DNA of 64,000 bases from Calliopum simillimum (GCA_951812925.1 OX638370.1:41605948-41669947), one strand, 5' to 3'; numbered from the stretch's first letter, positions 11,557 to 22,439 are shown. Notes: generated by a model not told the origin, from the letters alone. Made by a program: numbers and translations.

Positions 11557-12512
11557 CACGGTGCTCTTGAACAGTCGATAGGTTTTTTGAATATGTGGAG
11601 AAAGTCTGTGAATGGAGTTTCATTTGTATTAGTTTAGTGGTCTGAAAAATGCAAACCCCGAAATCGTAGCTGATCATCCCCGCAAAAATACAAATCCCAT
11701 ATAAATAAAAAAATTCAGAAAAAAAAAACGCAACAAAAAAATATAAAAATAGTTATTTTTAATGAATTTTGCAATGCTAAATCCGAATCCGGCCTTAGAA
11801 TTGCTGTATCTCATACGGTTTTTGAGATATCTTAGCCTAAACAAGGAAAAAAAGCCGATGCTATGTTTTATTGCTGTGTTTTGGAGCTATATAACAGGAC
11901 GTATATCCGTAAATTCTGATGCAGAAATAAAATCAATTAATTTAATCAATCTTCTAAACTTAATTCAAATAATGTAGATATCTTTATTTTTCTCGGAGAT
12001 ATCCTAACCTAAAAAGTTAAAAAAGTGCAAAAAACGTGTTTTGTCATTATTTCAGTCTACGATATTTTGGAGAAAAATTAAGCTATTGACGTAATTTTAA
12101 TGCGGTTTTAAAGAAACAAATTGGATCTTTTAGATAATGTATCGAATCCTGCGTATGAATGTTCTATACTATAGTTATATAGCTTCAAAATATAGCAAAA
12201 ACGGTATTTTTTCCTTATTTATGCTAAGATATCTCAAAAACCGTAAGAGATATAGCAATTTTAAGGCCAGATTCAGATTCAGCATTGCAAAATACATTAA
12301 TTATAACAATTTTTATATTTGTTTCTTGCGTTTTTTTCCCTGAATTTTTTTTATTTTATATGGAATATGTATTTTTGCGATATTTTGCGGGGATGATCAG
12401 CTACGATTTCGGGGTTTGCTTTTTCAGACCACTAAACTAATACAAAAGAAACCCCATTCACAGATTTTTTCCACATATTCAAAAAACCTATCGACTGTTC
12501 AAGAGCACCGTG
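11557..12512. mobile_element. Foldback element C, 956 bp, about 370-bp arms
   Basis: The ends are inverted: CACGGTGCTCTTGAACAGTC at the left and its complement ending at 12512. The inversion continues inward through TTCGGGGTTTG-type and ACGGTTTTTGAGATATC-type blocks to about 11930 and 12140, leaving a centre of about 200 bp. TAGT lies directly outside both ends (11553-11556 and 12513-12516), a possible 4-bp target duplication. No transposase is encoded. The 71- and 68-codon frames inside are mirror images of the same arm. Confidence 0.8.
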
Positions 12513-13224
12513 TAGTGTAGGAGATTTTTGGTGAAGGAAAATATTTTTGAAATAATTGTGCAAAATACTCTTCAACAGATGCATAAGATGCGGTCAATTT
12601 CTAACCACAATATGCGAAAGCTGAATATTCCTATAAAGCACAGCATAAGCAAGTAAACAGACCATTATAAAATGAAAGTTAAAAAAATTAATTTTTCCTA
12701 ACCGATAAAGCTCATCTCGGGCCAATGGAAAATTATTCTGTTCGACGCATAGTTTTTCAGTTATTCGTCAAAAAATGGCTTTTTTGATATTTGAACTTCG
12801 GGTTTTTTCAAATTTTGATATAGAAAATGGTAAAAAGGAAAAGCTATAAACATTGACAAGAAAAATATACGTTCAATAGGGTGCCCGTAATACGTGAGGT
12901 CCTGATTGATGGTGTAATATTGGCTACAAATGTAGAAAATAAATTTTCCTGATTTTTAAAGACTCCTATGTTGAGTTCCTACTGGCACTGTAGAGCCTTA
13001 ATTGGCTCGATGGTAAATTTCTCCATTTGTTTGTTAAAATTAGGATTATAGCAAGATAGATAAAGCCATATTGTACACATGGAGCGTAAAAATCGGTAGA
13101 AAAATGTAAGAATCCTGTGACTATGCGGACAATTTTTTCTAATGTCAATTTTCGAAATTCGCAAAAACAACGGAGTTATTTGATCCGTTAATTTTAGAAA
13201 TGGGGTAACGATATTAAAGCCCAG
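12513..13224. other. Intergenic stretch, nothing identified
   Basis: No coding, RNA or repeat signature could be supported between foldback element C and the family B fragment. Confidence 0.4.
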
Positions 13225-14035
13225 TATTGAAATTTAATAATAAATATTTCTGTAGTGCATACTGATTCGATATTCCCCTAGTTTAGGTGTCATTTTTGTA
13301 CCTTTTTAAGAAAAGGGTAAAAATTACCCATATGAGGGGGTGTAGATGGTTAAAAAATAATATTCGTAGGAATATGTATACTCCCAAGGGGAAATGAAGC
13401 GCTTCATTTGCTTTTCTTATATTTACCAACCCCTTAGACCGCTACACCAATGCCCGATGATATGATGAGGTATTAAATTTGTATATTAAGCTAATGTTGT
13501 CCAAACAGAATTTGACATACAAATCCTCCTGCAGCATTACATAGAATCATTGTGCAATCAGTTTCAATTCTAGTAAGCAAAAGTAAATAAAAAAGAGAAA
13601 GGAAAATAGAAAAGTGAAAAAAAGATGTTGAATAAAAAATATTTTAATTAAAAAAAAAATAAATCAAAAAAAAGTAAAAAAAAGTAAAAAAAAAAAAATC
13701 TCCAGGGCTGGGTTCGAACTAACGTTGTTCTTACTGCAGCCTTATAAAAAAACCATTGTGATAGTGCTTCTAAATTTCTATGGGGACAAGCACTTTTGAA
13801 GTGCTTGGATCAGAAGCGCTAGAAATTTATCCTCTTGGGCTATGTTACTTTCCTGAACACACGTACACGTCAGATGTAAGAATTGTACGGTTTAATAAGT
13901 CGATTTAAAACAAAAATGCCATATTTTATATATTTTGTAAAGTACAATGTAACAAACAAAAACTTCAAAAACCAATTAAAAATTAATCTGACGTGCTGGA
14001 GAAAACGACGAAACACGGGTAAGAATATGTTGGAA
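13225..14035. repeat. Foldback family B, broken copy
   Basis: The left part (13235-13400) contains AATATTTCTGTAGTGCATAC and GGTGTCATTTTTGTACC. The right part (13930-14030) contains ACGTGCTGGAGAAAACGACG. Both appear in the same order in the right arm of the palindrome at 23127-24325. The middle (13400-13930) is unrelated, holds low-complexity AT sequence, and carries a tRNA B-box-like GGTTCGAACTA at about 13712. Confidence 0.6.
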
Positions 14036-14049
14036 ATTTTCATGGGTCT

Positions 14050-14300
14050 AAAACTGTGACGGACCGTGAAATCATTTCAATAAGGTATTTTATAAAACTT
14101 TTTTCACAAATTCGATATAACGCATAAAAAAAAGTCGGCATTTTCGGCATCAGCGCGATTGGATATACTAAATACAAATTATTGTCGAAAAAAAGTCAAG
14201 CAAATTCAAATTTCAAACTAATTTAAAAAAAAGTTAGCGAAAAATGCCGGAAGATTTAAAAAAAGCTTTGATGGGAGCCAAAAACGACGAACAACTTCAA
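14050..14300 (-). repeat. Third copy of the Kunitz-gene 5' flank, gene absent
   Basis: The order AATCATTTCAATAA, AATTCGATATAACGCAT, a G-C rich core near 14140-14160, TTGGATATACTAA, then GTCAAGCAAATTCAAATTTC matches the regions upstream of both Kunitz genes (24940-25130 and 38860-39030) in the same orientation. The block stops about where the TATA box should be, and the bases where a gene would lie are occupied by a family B repeat. It is evidence of a lost or truncated third paralogue. Confidence 0.7.
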
Positions 14301-14599
14301 TTTATTTCTAGCAAAAAAAATGTTGCAAAATTGATACCTGTCAAATTACACATTTTTTTTCATTAACTTACTGGTTACATCCCTCAATATCACAAACACA
14401 TGTTTTTTGTCTTTGGCAATCGCTTAAGGTGAATTAACTAACGTTTTAAGGACTGCCCCAGTAAAATTTGTCACTTTTATTCCTTAAGATTGTGATTTAC
14501 CTGTTGATCGTGCAGGTCAAAATATGGGTGCTATTTTTTCTATATAACATGACAATGAAAAAATATATTACACTTGGTAAACAAACATCAAACAATAAA

Positions 14600-15030
14600 G
14601 ATGTCTATTCAGTCATATCTAAAAAATCAGGTAGCATCAAAAAGAACTGTCCAAAAGGTTATTTCGAATTATAGAAAGAATCAACTTATTACGCGGAAAA
14701 AGAGTTCAGGTAGAACAGCCAGTAAAGACCCACAGTTGGTGAAAAAGGTGTAGCGCCTTTTTAAGAAGAATCCCATCACTTCAGAACGAGATATGGCTGC
14801 CAGAGCAGGAACCTCAAAATCTTCTATAAACAGACTGAAGAAAAAATTTAAGCTAAAGACCTACAGAGTTCAAAAAGTACCAGACCGTTCCAATGAAAAG
14901 CAGTTAGAGGCTCGAAAGTTATATGTCGGTTACCTGACTAAATTTGACTACTGCATAATGGACGATGAAACATACGTTAAGGCAGCTACAAGGACACGAA
15001 TTTTATATCTGTTCGGAGAGGGGCAGGTAC
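14600..15030 (+). pseudogene. Tc1/mariner (IS630) type transposase, N-terminal half
   Basis: Two frames encode consecutive parts of a transposase: VASKRTVQKVISNYRKNQLI with RKKSSGRTASKDPQLVKKV (helix-turn-helix and GRP-like linker), a stop at about 14750, then NPITSERDMAARAGTSKSSI, a second helix-turn-helix, and IMDDETYVKA holding the first catalytic Asp. The protein breaks off at about 15030 where repeat F begins, so the second and third catalytic acidic residues are missing. A stop and this truncation make it a relic. It resembles Tc1-like elements in the MDDETYVK motif; I cannot assign the subfamily. Confidence 0.75.
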
Positions 15031-15032
15031 AG

Positions 15033-15420
15033 AGTAGGGTGCAGCAAAATTCAAAAAAAAATAAGTGCATCAAAAAATATCATAGATTAAGATCTGAAAA
15101 CAAAGAATGCATACTTAGTTTTGGTCAAAACTCCCGAAAAGATCGCCCGCCCGGGGCTTGAATGAAGGTCTAAACGACAAAAATTATTGTTTTTTCACAG
15201 TTTTTTTAACTTATCTCAAAAACAACGAAATTATTAGTAGTAATTCATCCCAAATCTTTGAAAGGGATTAATTTTCTACATTTTTTGTTTTTTTCTCATA
15301 ACTCTACTGTGAAGTTTACCCTATGGAAGTCCCGGAAGAATTGTAAAATTTTTGATTCAAAAAACGGTTTTTTTCCAATAACTCAATATACACGACACAC
15401 ACAAACACTTTAGACCTCAA
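15033..15420. repeat. Repeat family F, second copy
   Basis: It begins AGGGTGCAGCAAAATTCAAA, like 4899. It continues through CATCAAAAAATATCATAGAT, AACTTATCTCAAAAACAACG and GGAAGTCCCGGAAGAATT, and ends after ACGGTTTTTTTCCAATAACT. It truncates the transposase relic to its left. Confidence 0.5.
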
Positions 15421-15837
15421 TAAATGTAGGAAATCTGTTTTCCTATAGTTTTGCTTTCAAATCTTTATTCTAAAAGTAAACGGTTCCCCGCTAGAGGCTG
15501 AGATTTGTTAAAAATAATTGTATATCATGAAGAAGCGACCTTATTATGTTTCTGTTTTAAAACATGCCCAAAATTTTAATTGAAAACTAATGGAAAAATA
15601 AAGGGCTTTCAAACATGGTCTTAAAAATGGAAATCGGATTAAAATTGCGCCTGATATGACAATTTTTACAGTCTTCGTATTTTTTGTAAAGGTGTGATTT
15701 TGGGTATTTTTGTTTCACAGTGTATTTTGCATCCAAAACTTAAAACTTTTTTATGTGTACTACATTACGTCAAAAAGTGATAAATGGCGCATTTTTCAAG
15801 ACCAAGAACGTCAAAATTAGTTTGTGGTTTCCTTGCG

Positions 15838-16665
15838 AATTTCAGCCTGAGAGCTTCGATATTTTTAAATTTTTGTCAAAAACGCCTTTTTTTGAATATG
15901 AGAGAGTGTATACTCTAAAACCCGTAAAAAATATGCACAGTTATATTCGAAAAACTGTAGGACATACAATTTGCTATATTTTGTTCCTGAAAATCTTGTT
16001 TTTACAGCTAACAGTTTGTGAACTAGAGGCCGATTTTTGTAATAAAAAACCGAATTTTTAGAAATTCTTATTTTGCAGCGACCTTTTAATTTTTTTCTTT
16101 ACAAATTTTCTCAAAATTTTAGTAAGAAACTGAAGAAGAAGTCATAAGCTTTAAAACGTGATCTTTAGAATAGAAATCGGTTCAAATTTTCGCGAGATAT
16201 CACAGTTTTTATATACTCTGTGATACAAAAAAATAACTGAAAATCATATCCTTACAATAAAAAAATACTCTAATATCTCCCTCTTATAACTCTTATATCT
16301 TGCGTAAGTTTTAGCCGATTTCTATTTGGAAGATCACGTTCAAAAGCTCTTAACTTTTTCTTTAGGTTTTTAATAAAATTTTGGGTAAATTTTGAAAATA
16401 CAATGTAAAAATGTTGCTTCAAAACAAAAGTTTCTAAAAATTCGATTTTTTTTGCACAAAAATCGGCCCCTAGTGCACAAACTGTTAGCTGTAGAAACAA
16501 GATCTTCAGGAACAAAATATAGCAAATTGTATGTCCTAAAGTTTTTCGAATATAACTGGGCATATTTTTTACGGGTTTTAGGGTATACACTCTCTCATAT
16601 TCAAAAAAAGGCATTTTTGACAAAAATTTAAAAATATCGGAACTCTCAGGCTGAAATTCGCACAT
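15838..16665. mobile_element. Large palindrome D, about 390-bp arms
   Basis: The left arm (15838 to about 16225) and right arm (about 16270 to 16665) are inverted copies. Both read, from the outside in, GCGAATTTCAGCCTGAGAG, GAATATGAGAGAGTGTATAC, GGACATACAATTTGCTATAT, GCTAACAGTTTGTG. The two mirror-image frames (15753-16061 + and 16270-16683 -) encode nearly the same peptide for this reason and are not treated as genes. A diverged copy of the inner part of the arm lies at about 15600-15670. No target duplication or transposase was seen. Confidence 0.8.
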
Positions 16666-16723
16666 TGTTTGGGAAGTATGCATGGAGATTAACCGATCAC
16701 ATTCAATTTAAGTCTCAGACAGC

Positions 16724-16934
16724 CTAGTAATATTGTTGTATTGTTGGTGTACCAAATTTAATGCATCTAGCTTAATCCGTTTGGCCGCCAGTCTGAGTCC
16801 AACAGAAAAATTTAAATCGAAAATAAATTTCTCCTGATTTTTTCAGATTTTTATGCTGAGCTATGACTGGCGACCGAATGGATTTAGCTAGATGCATGAA
16901 ATTTGGTACAGATAACAACAATATTACTAGGCTA
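16724..16934. repeat. Palindrome E, about 70-bp arms
   Basis: Inverted arms 16724-16795 and 16867-16934 share CCTAGTAATATTGTTG, TGCATCTAGCTTAATCC and GGCCGCCAGTC, separated by about 70 bp. It lies next to palindrome D and may be part of a larger composite repeat. The 600 bp to its right (16935-17540) hold nothing I can identify. Confidence 0.7.
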
Positions 16935-17544
16935 CCTGGAATGTTTCAAAAAGCTCATAAAAGATGAAATATTTTTGATATCCTTAGCAGTTGGATAGAT
17001 CTCAAAATAGCAAATAGCATCATTTATGACTATAACTTCCTCTTCAATCCCCCTATTCTTATTGGTTGATTTAAATTTTTGCAAGGAATTTCTACCCCTT
17101 TCAACACCGCTTAGCGCGTATATTGAGAAGAAATTTTAAAAAAAATATAACTTATAATTTTGTATTAAAAAATTTTTCCCGTCCTAAGCAAGAATGCCGT
17201 AACTCCAATTTTCCAAAAAAAATGAGTTTACGGCGTTTTTTGGGTCATCTCGGTTCAGTCCGTCAACCCACCAGAAAAGGCTGCATCAATGCAACAACAC
17301 AATAAAAAATATAGCAAGATTTTACCTTCTTTTCGGCACTTGTTGTTTTTGCCATTTGTTTCTTTTCACAAGCAAGTGTAAGTTTTTAGTAAAAAGCACC
17401 CCAGAAACCAACTTTTAAGCTTGACAATAGTATTTTTCGACAGCATTAGATGTTACTTATAAAATATGGGCAAATGAGTTGGAGATTTGAAAAAAAAAGA
17501 AGTTGTATAGTTTCGCCTTACGTGGCCGTGACGATATGAACTAA

Positions 17545-17665
17545 TAACGTTTTTTGAGATAATCCAACAAAATTTCACTCAGACACTAAGGATTGATTCG
17601 GACAAGAGGGCGTGATACCTCCCATACACTCAACATTTTTAAAATCCTGCAGTGTGTTGAGCGGT
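17545..17665 (+). mobile_element. DINE-1-like fragment
   Basis: TTTTTTGAGATAATCCAAC, TTTCACTCAGACACTAA and GGACAAGAGGGCGTG are followed by CCTCCCATA and CTGCAGTGT, in the same order as the 3' halves of the elements ending at 44594 and 47862. The terminal hairpin and CTAG end are missing. Confidence 0.65.
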
Positions 17666-18262
17666 TAAGTGAACGCTCTTCGTATAACGAAAGTAAAAGG
17701 TCAAAAATTTGTTTTAAATATGGTGACAAATCAGCTAGAAATGGCGTTAGTTCTTCTACAGACAATATCTCACGCGCCTTTGTCACCATTACATCAAAAG
17801 TTATTTTTGAAACTGTTTCGTTCGTCGTGTACAGCATATCTAACATTTTTTCTGAAGACGTCCCCTTTATATTGCAACCATTCATAAAAATTGCAGCCTC
17901 TATGACACGGAAACCTTTGGGTACTATGATATCCAAAAGTAGTCCTTGTCGAATTTGCTGCAATTCATTGAATTTCTCTGGATGTAAACTCGTGGTGTTA
18001 ATGTTGAAGAACGTTTCAATTTTACTATACAAATCTATAGCATTAAATGGTAAATCAATGTAATGAGCCTTACTCATATTCCATCATACAGTCCCAGTAG
18101 GACATCGGCTCGAAAATTAATATCATTACAAATATCAGACAAACGAAGTATGTACGTAAAATTATCAACATTTTGTTCGTATATGCCAACAAGTAGAGAG
18201 CGCAAATGTGGACTAAATGGCTGCTGCGGATTATTTGTTGCATTGAGTTCTAATCGTTAACA
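17590..18262 (-). pseudogene. Unrecognised coding stretch, frameshifted and truncated
   Basis: The minus strand holds about 220 codons of protein-like sequence in two frames. The first part (about 18262-18085) includes NNPQQPFSPHLRSLLVGIYE and DICNDINFRADVLLGLYDG. Then a frameshift or ATG restart at 18077 leads into MSKAHYIDLPFNAIDLYSKI, GLLLDIIVPKGFRVIEAAIF and KITFDVMVTKAREILSVEEL. The last 25 or so codons fall in the DINE-1-like fragment at 17545-17665, so the C-terminus has been replaced by a transposon. The residue pattern is clearly protein-like. I do not recognise it; a distant likeness to large lipid-transfer proteins (vitellogenin/apolipophorin type) is a guess. It could be an exon of a long gene or a retained pseudogene. 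Confidence 0.45.
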
Positions 18263-18279
18263 TTCTATTTATTTATTTT

Positions 18280-18420
18280 ATGTTCAGAAACATGGCAGCT
18301 GTTTTCGTATTATTGACAACATGCGCATTTTATCTCGGCCATTGTGCTGTAGTAACACCAAGACCACCAGATGTGTATATTAGGGCTGTTCAAAAAAAAT
18401 TTTTTTTTCGAATTTCTTAG
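18280..18420 (+). CDS. Putative secreted peptide exon, end uncertain
   Basis: Starting at ATG 18280 (or an in-frame ATG at 18292), the frame begins MFRNMAAVFVLLTTCAFYLG, a convincing signal peptide, followed by HCAVVTPRPPDVYIRAVQ. It then runs into a poly-A/T tract and stops at 18418-18420. A T-rich tract ending in CAG (18264-18286) overlaps the start and could be a splice acceptor giving a start at 18292. The tail after PPDVYI coincides with TAGGGCTGTTC and very AT-rich sequence, suggesting that a repeat insertion removed the true C-terminus. The PPD-Y-I pattern faintly recalls the mature peptide at 4655, but with so few residues that is not evidence of homology. Function unknown. Confidence 0.35.
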   Translation: MFRNMAAVFVLLTTCAFYLGHCAVVTPRPPDVYIRAVQKKFFFRIS

Positions 18421-18814
18421 ATATACTTTGGCATCACATTCTACATCATGACAGAATATCCCATGAATTTTTTCAGATCTTTAAATGCATTTTTAAAGGT
18501 GGCTCAAAGCAAAAATATATTTTTATTATTTTTTTTTTAGCATAAATTATAAAATGATGTCAAACAATTTGAAAAATTTGTTTTAGAGTAACTTAAAAAC
18601 ATTTATTTAGTTTGTTTTTTAATGAACTTCAAAACCTACGTTGTAATTTTGACAAAAAAAAAATTTTTCACTTCTTAAAAAACAAAAAAACTGGTTTAAA
18701 AAGGCGAAATTTAACGGTTTTCAAAGAAAAAAGTCATCGTACTTTAAACGAAATGAACATTTTTTAATTTACAAGATCTCATTCAAAAGAGCTCTTAAAA
18801 ACCTTCAAGACAAG

Positions 18815-20800
18815 ACATGTTAAGACTTTTTTGGGCCAGCAGGCTCGATGACATAACGTTTGAAATATAGTAATGCAGCCCCGTGAAAGGCAAAACGCTT
18901 TTTTACTCAAGAGGGAGGCATCTTACAAAAAAAGTGAACATGGCATAAAATGCTTAGAATCATCCAAGGAACAAGTGTAGCGTCCGAATCCCATCTTGAG
19001 TCATACATCATTTTAAAGCTTATAAATTATGCTTTAATTTAAAGTATTTCTAAAAAAAATCTAATGGGGGTTTTTTAAAAAAAAAAATCAAAAGTATTTT
19101 TATATGTAAAAAATTTTGGTGAAAAAAAAATTTATTCACCAAGAAATATTTTTCTATAAAAAGAACACTTCAAAATAAATGGGACCTGTAACTTAGATTT
19201 ATAAATTTACAAACTTTAGTGTAAGCTAAAAATTTTTTAAAAAACACCCTTTTCATGAAAATGACTAAAAACGCCAACTTCAACACCCTGTATTTAAACA
19301 ACAAATGGTACTAGGACCATTGTTGTTCCCGGATTGTTGTTTTTGCACACCAGATCTACCATATTGCCAAATTTGAGCGAAATCGGAGACAAAAGAATTT
19401 AAACCTGGCGTGTTTTGCTTCATATGTATTAAGATAAGAGTATCCGAATAAATAATGTCCAAGGGAAATATAGGCGATGACACGGCCTTAAAAAAATGTC
19501 ACACCTCTGAAACTATTTAATGCATGACATTTGGTCGTACATATATAAATTGCATCTGCTCAAATTTTGCGATGTAATAGTACCGATGTGTGGAACCTAA
19601 AATATGGGGAGATCCCTCCCAACTGTAATTTGTTGTTGAAATAGTAAAATATGCAATTTTTGTAATTTTAATAGAAAGGGTGTTTTATCATAACTGGCAT
19701 TAAACTTCATGAATTAATAATTGTTTTGCGTTAAGTAAACTTTTTATAAAAAACCTTTTCATAAAAATTTTGCAAATTTTAAAATATTTTTGTATTTAAA
19801 AAAAAAAACTGGTACTTTATTTAAGCATTTCAAAAAAAATCTTTATTCCTAAGCTTTTCAATGGTATATAAAGCACTATATATTAAGCAATCCACGCCAA
19901 TTGTACCAGCTCAAACTTTTTTTTTTCTCCGATTTCGCTCAAATTTGTCAATATGGTAGAACCGGTGTGCAAGAACAACAATCTGGGACGATTTGGTCCT
20001 AGTACCATTTGTTGTTAAAATACAGGAAGTTGAAGTTGGCGTTTTTAGTCATTTTCATGAAAAGGGAGTTTTTTTTAAAAATTTAAAGCTTACACTAAAG
20101 TTTCTAAATTGATAAATCTAAGTTACTGAATTTTTGAATTTGAATTTTTTAAAAAAAACCTCTTAGATTTTTTTAAAAATACTTTAAATTAAAGCATATT
20201 TTATAAGCTTTAAAATGATGTATGATTCAAGACGGGATTCGGACGCTAAATGGGAGATTTTGGCTTTTGAACGCCCGCGGAGGGCAAAAATCTTTTTTTA
20301 CTCAAGAGGAAAGCATCTTAAGAAAAAAGTGTAATAGGCATAAAATGCTTAGAATCATCAAGGAAATAAGTGTGAAATTTTTTGGGAATTTTGTGTAAAG
20401 TTAAAAAAAACAATTTTTTTTTTTTTTTTTGTAAAATTTTTAAAAAATTTAAAAAAATAATTTTCAAAAATTATTCAAAAAAAAAAAGTTTCCAAAAAAA
20501 GTCCAAAAAAATAGCACGTATTGCCTAGTACACTTTTTCCGTAAGATGCTTTCCTCTTGAGTAAAAAACGATTTTTGCCTTCCACGGGCGTTCAAAAGCC
20601 AAAAACTCCCATTTAGCGTCCGAATCCCATCTTGAGTCATACATTATTTTAAAGCTTATAAATTATACTTTAATTTAAAGTACTTTTAAAAAAAATCTGA
20701 GGGGAGTTTTTTAAAAAAAAAATTAAAAGTATTTTTAAATGTAAAAAATTTTGGTGAAAAAAAATTTTTTTTAAATGTTGTTTTTTGAATTTTTCATATG
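18815..20800. mobile_element. Foldback family A, composite palindrome
   Basis: The forward block 18975-19400 contains CATTTTAAAGCTTATAAATT, AAAATTTTGGTGAAAAA, TTCATGAAAATGACTAAAAA and CATATTGCCAAATTTGAGCG. The same blocks return inverted at 19925-20245. A second inversion pairs 20205-20420 (CTCAAGAGGAAAGCATCTTA) with 20505-20770. The result is nested inverted repeats about 2 kb long with no transposase. Related copies lie at 37605-37880, 59395-60085, 60840-60985 and 62265-62760. Open frames inside are repeat by-products. Confidence 0.75.
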
Positions 20801-21440
20801 TGACCTCATTCCCGCTAAGGTTTTGTGAACTTATTTTTTGAAAAAGTTTAAGATTTATAATTGTATCAAAAGCCTATGGCATTGATAGTGGTCTGAAGCA
20901 AGTATTTTGCCTTTGAATGTAGCGCTAATTTGGGTATTGTTGGTTAAAACCTAAAGAAAATTAAGGAGAGGATAAGGAAATAATTTTGAACAAAGGAAAA
21001 TTAGGAAATAGGGAAAGTGTATTACCATGCCCGAGCTGACACTCGAACCTGACACCTCTGGGTTGTAAGCACATATATATATAATTAATTTGTTTATTTT
21101 TCAAATAACGATACAGATATTGAGTTTTAAATATTTTTTCTATTTATAATTTAAAATACATTTCTATTTCATTATTATTTTATGACTTACAAGCTTTGAT
21201 TTTAATGATTTTAATTTGTTTTCAAAAGAAATGTTCATATATTTGTACATATTGGGTCGTCCCGTTTCAAAAATAGTCTTCTTTACTTTTGACATGAACT
21301 GAGTTGATGAAGAAAAAGTTCTTCATAGTACACTTTGTTAGCTTTTCAAATATGTTTTATTACCACTTGCTTAGTGTTGCCTAGAAGTTATAGCAAGGCA
21401 TAAAAAGATCGAAAAGATGAGTTTTGAAATGGAACGACTC
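20801..21440. other. Intergenic stretch with one tRNA-like patch
   Basis: No gene is visible. On the minus strand, around 21025-21065, GGTTCGAGTGTC matches a tRNA B box, within GTCAGGTTCGAGTGTCAGCT. No cloverleaf can be drawn, so it is treated as a repeat-derived fragment. Confidence 0.4.
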
Positions 21441-21447
21441 ATATGTT

Positions 21448-22006
21448 TTAATATAAATTGCTACAGTCTTCAATATCCCAAACACAGTTATCATTAATGC
21501 AAAGGATCTTTGTACCATTCACATTTGATAACACAACTTGTTCACCTTCGAACTGAAATTTAAAATTATCTTCATCAAAATAAGGATTAAAATAAAATTC
21601 TGATGAATAAGGATTAAGATCATGTTCTGCTGAATCGAGTTCAAGTTTTAAGTCAATTCCTCCACATGCATTTATTTCTCCACTGTAAAAACGAAATTCC
21701 AGAGGTACCTGCTTAACCTCTACTTCAAATATTTTTTCAATTCCAGCTTCAAATATATATTCTACATATATACCTTTAGAGTCTCTGTAAACATAACGTC
21801 TGTCTTCTCCAGTGATTTTACTAGTAAAAGCATACCTTACTAAGTAGTTCATTTTGAACTTGTATTTTCAATGGAATAATCGAATTTATTCTACGCACAA
21901 TTTCTGAACTCAACTCTTTCCTATTATTTTTTTTTTTCCATCGAGCAACATCACGCAAATATAATTTTTTTTCAGCTTCTCTTATTGAGCTCTTACCGTA
22001 TGACAT
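21448..22006 (-). pseudogene. Unknown ORF pair, overlapping and out of frame
   Basis: A 61-codon ATG frame (22006-21821) begins MSYGKSSIREAEKKLYLRDV and is rich in Lys, Arg and Glu. A 134-codon ATG frame (21852-21448) continues with YAFTSKITGEDRRYVYRDSK, GIYVEYIFEAGIEKIFEVEV and an acidic C-terminus (PYFDEDNFKFQFEGEQV, then NGTKILCINDNCVWDIEDC). They overlap by 32 bp in different frames. Both read like real protein and may be one gene with a frameshift mutation, a programmed frameshift, or two overlapping genes. No splice sites that would join them are obvious. There is no signal peptide and no recognised domain. The surrounding DNA is AT-rich repeat sequence. Confidence 0.4.
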
Positions 22007-22439
22007 TTAAAGTTCAGTAAAATATTTCGAAGATTGCAATATCAAAGAATTTGTTATGTAAAATGAATTAAGCAGTTTTCACTGGGACGTAGATAGGGTG
22101 TTATTTTGGGGAAAAATTAAAATTAAGAAATAAACGTTACTCATATGTCTTTTCTAAAGGTGTAACCGTCGCACAGTGGGACATAACAGTAGTTTTTCAC
22201 CCAAATCAGACTGCAGGTCGTAAAAAGAATGATTTAACAACAATTTTTTTTCCATGTTTGTAATAAAATTCTCTATCGGTTCCTCTGGCCCGATTTTTGA
22301 ATTTCGTCCCCAAATTTTTTATAATTTTAATCTAAAAACATACTTTAAGTAAAATATATGAGATTTTCTGATTAAGATTAGTGTGCAAGTCACAATTATA
22401 AAAATATTTTCGACTTTTTCATTTTAAACTTGCATTTCA
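22007..22439. other. Intergenic stretch, nothing identified
   Basis: No gene, transposon end or tandem repeat could be supported. Confidence 0.35.

Noticed and set aside
15753..16683. Two genes encoding nearly the same peptide on opposite strands
   Set aside because: They are the two arms of one palindrome; there is no promoter, family signature or conservation, and the peptide similarity follows from the inverted repeat.
17593..18063. 156-codon plus-strand frame
   Set aside because: It is antisense to the protein-like minus-strand frame and has a less protein-like composition.
18388..18420. TAGGGCTGTTC at 18388 as the left end of a hAT element
   Set aside because: No inverted partner or 8-bp duplication was found within several kilobases.
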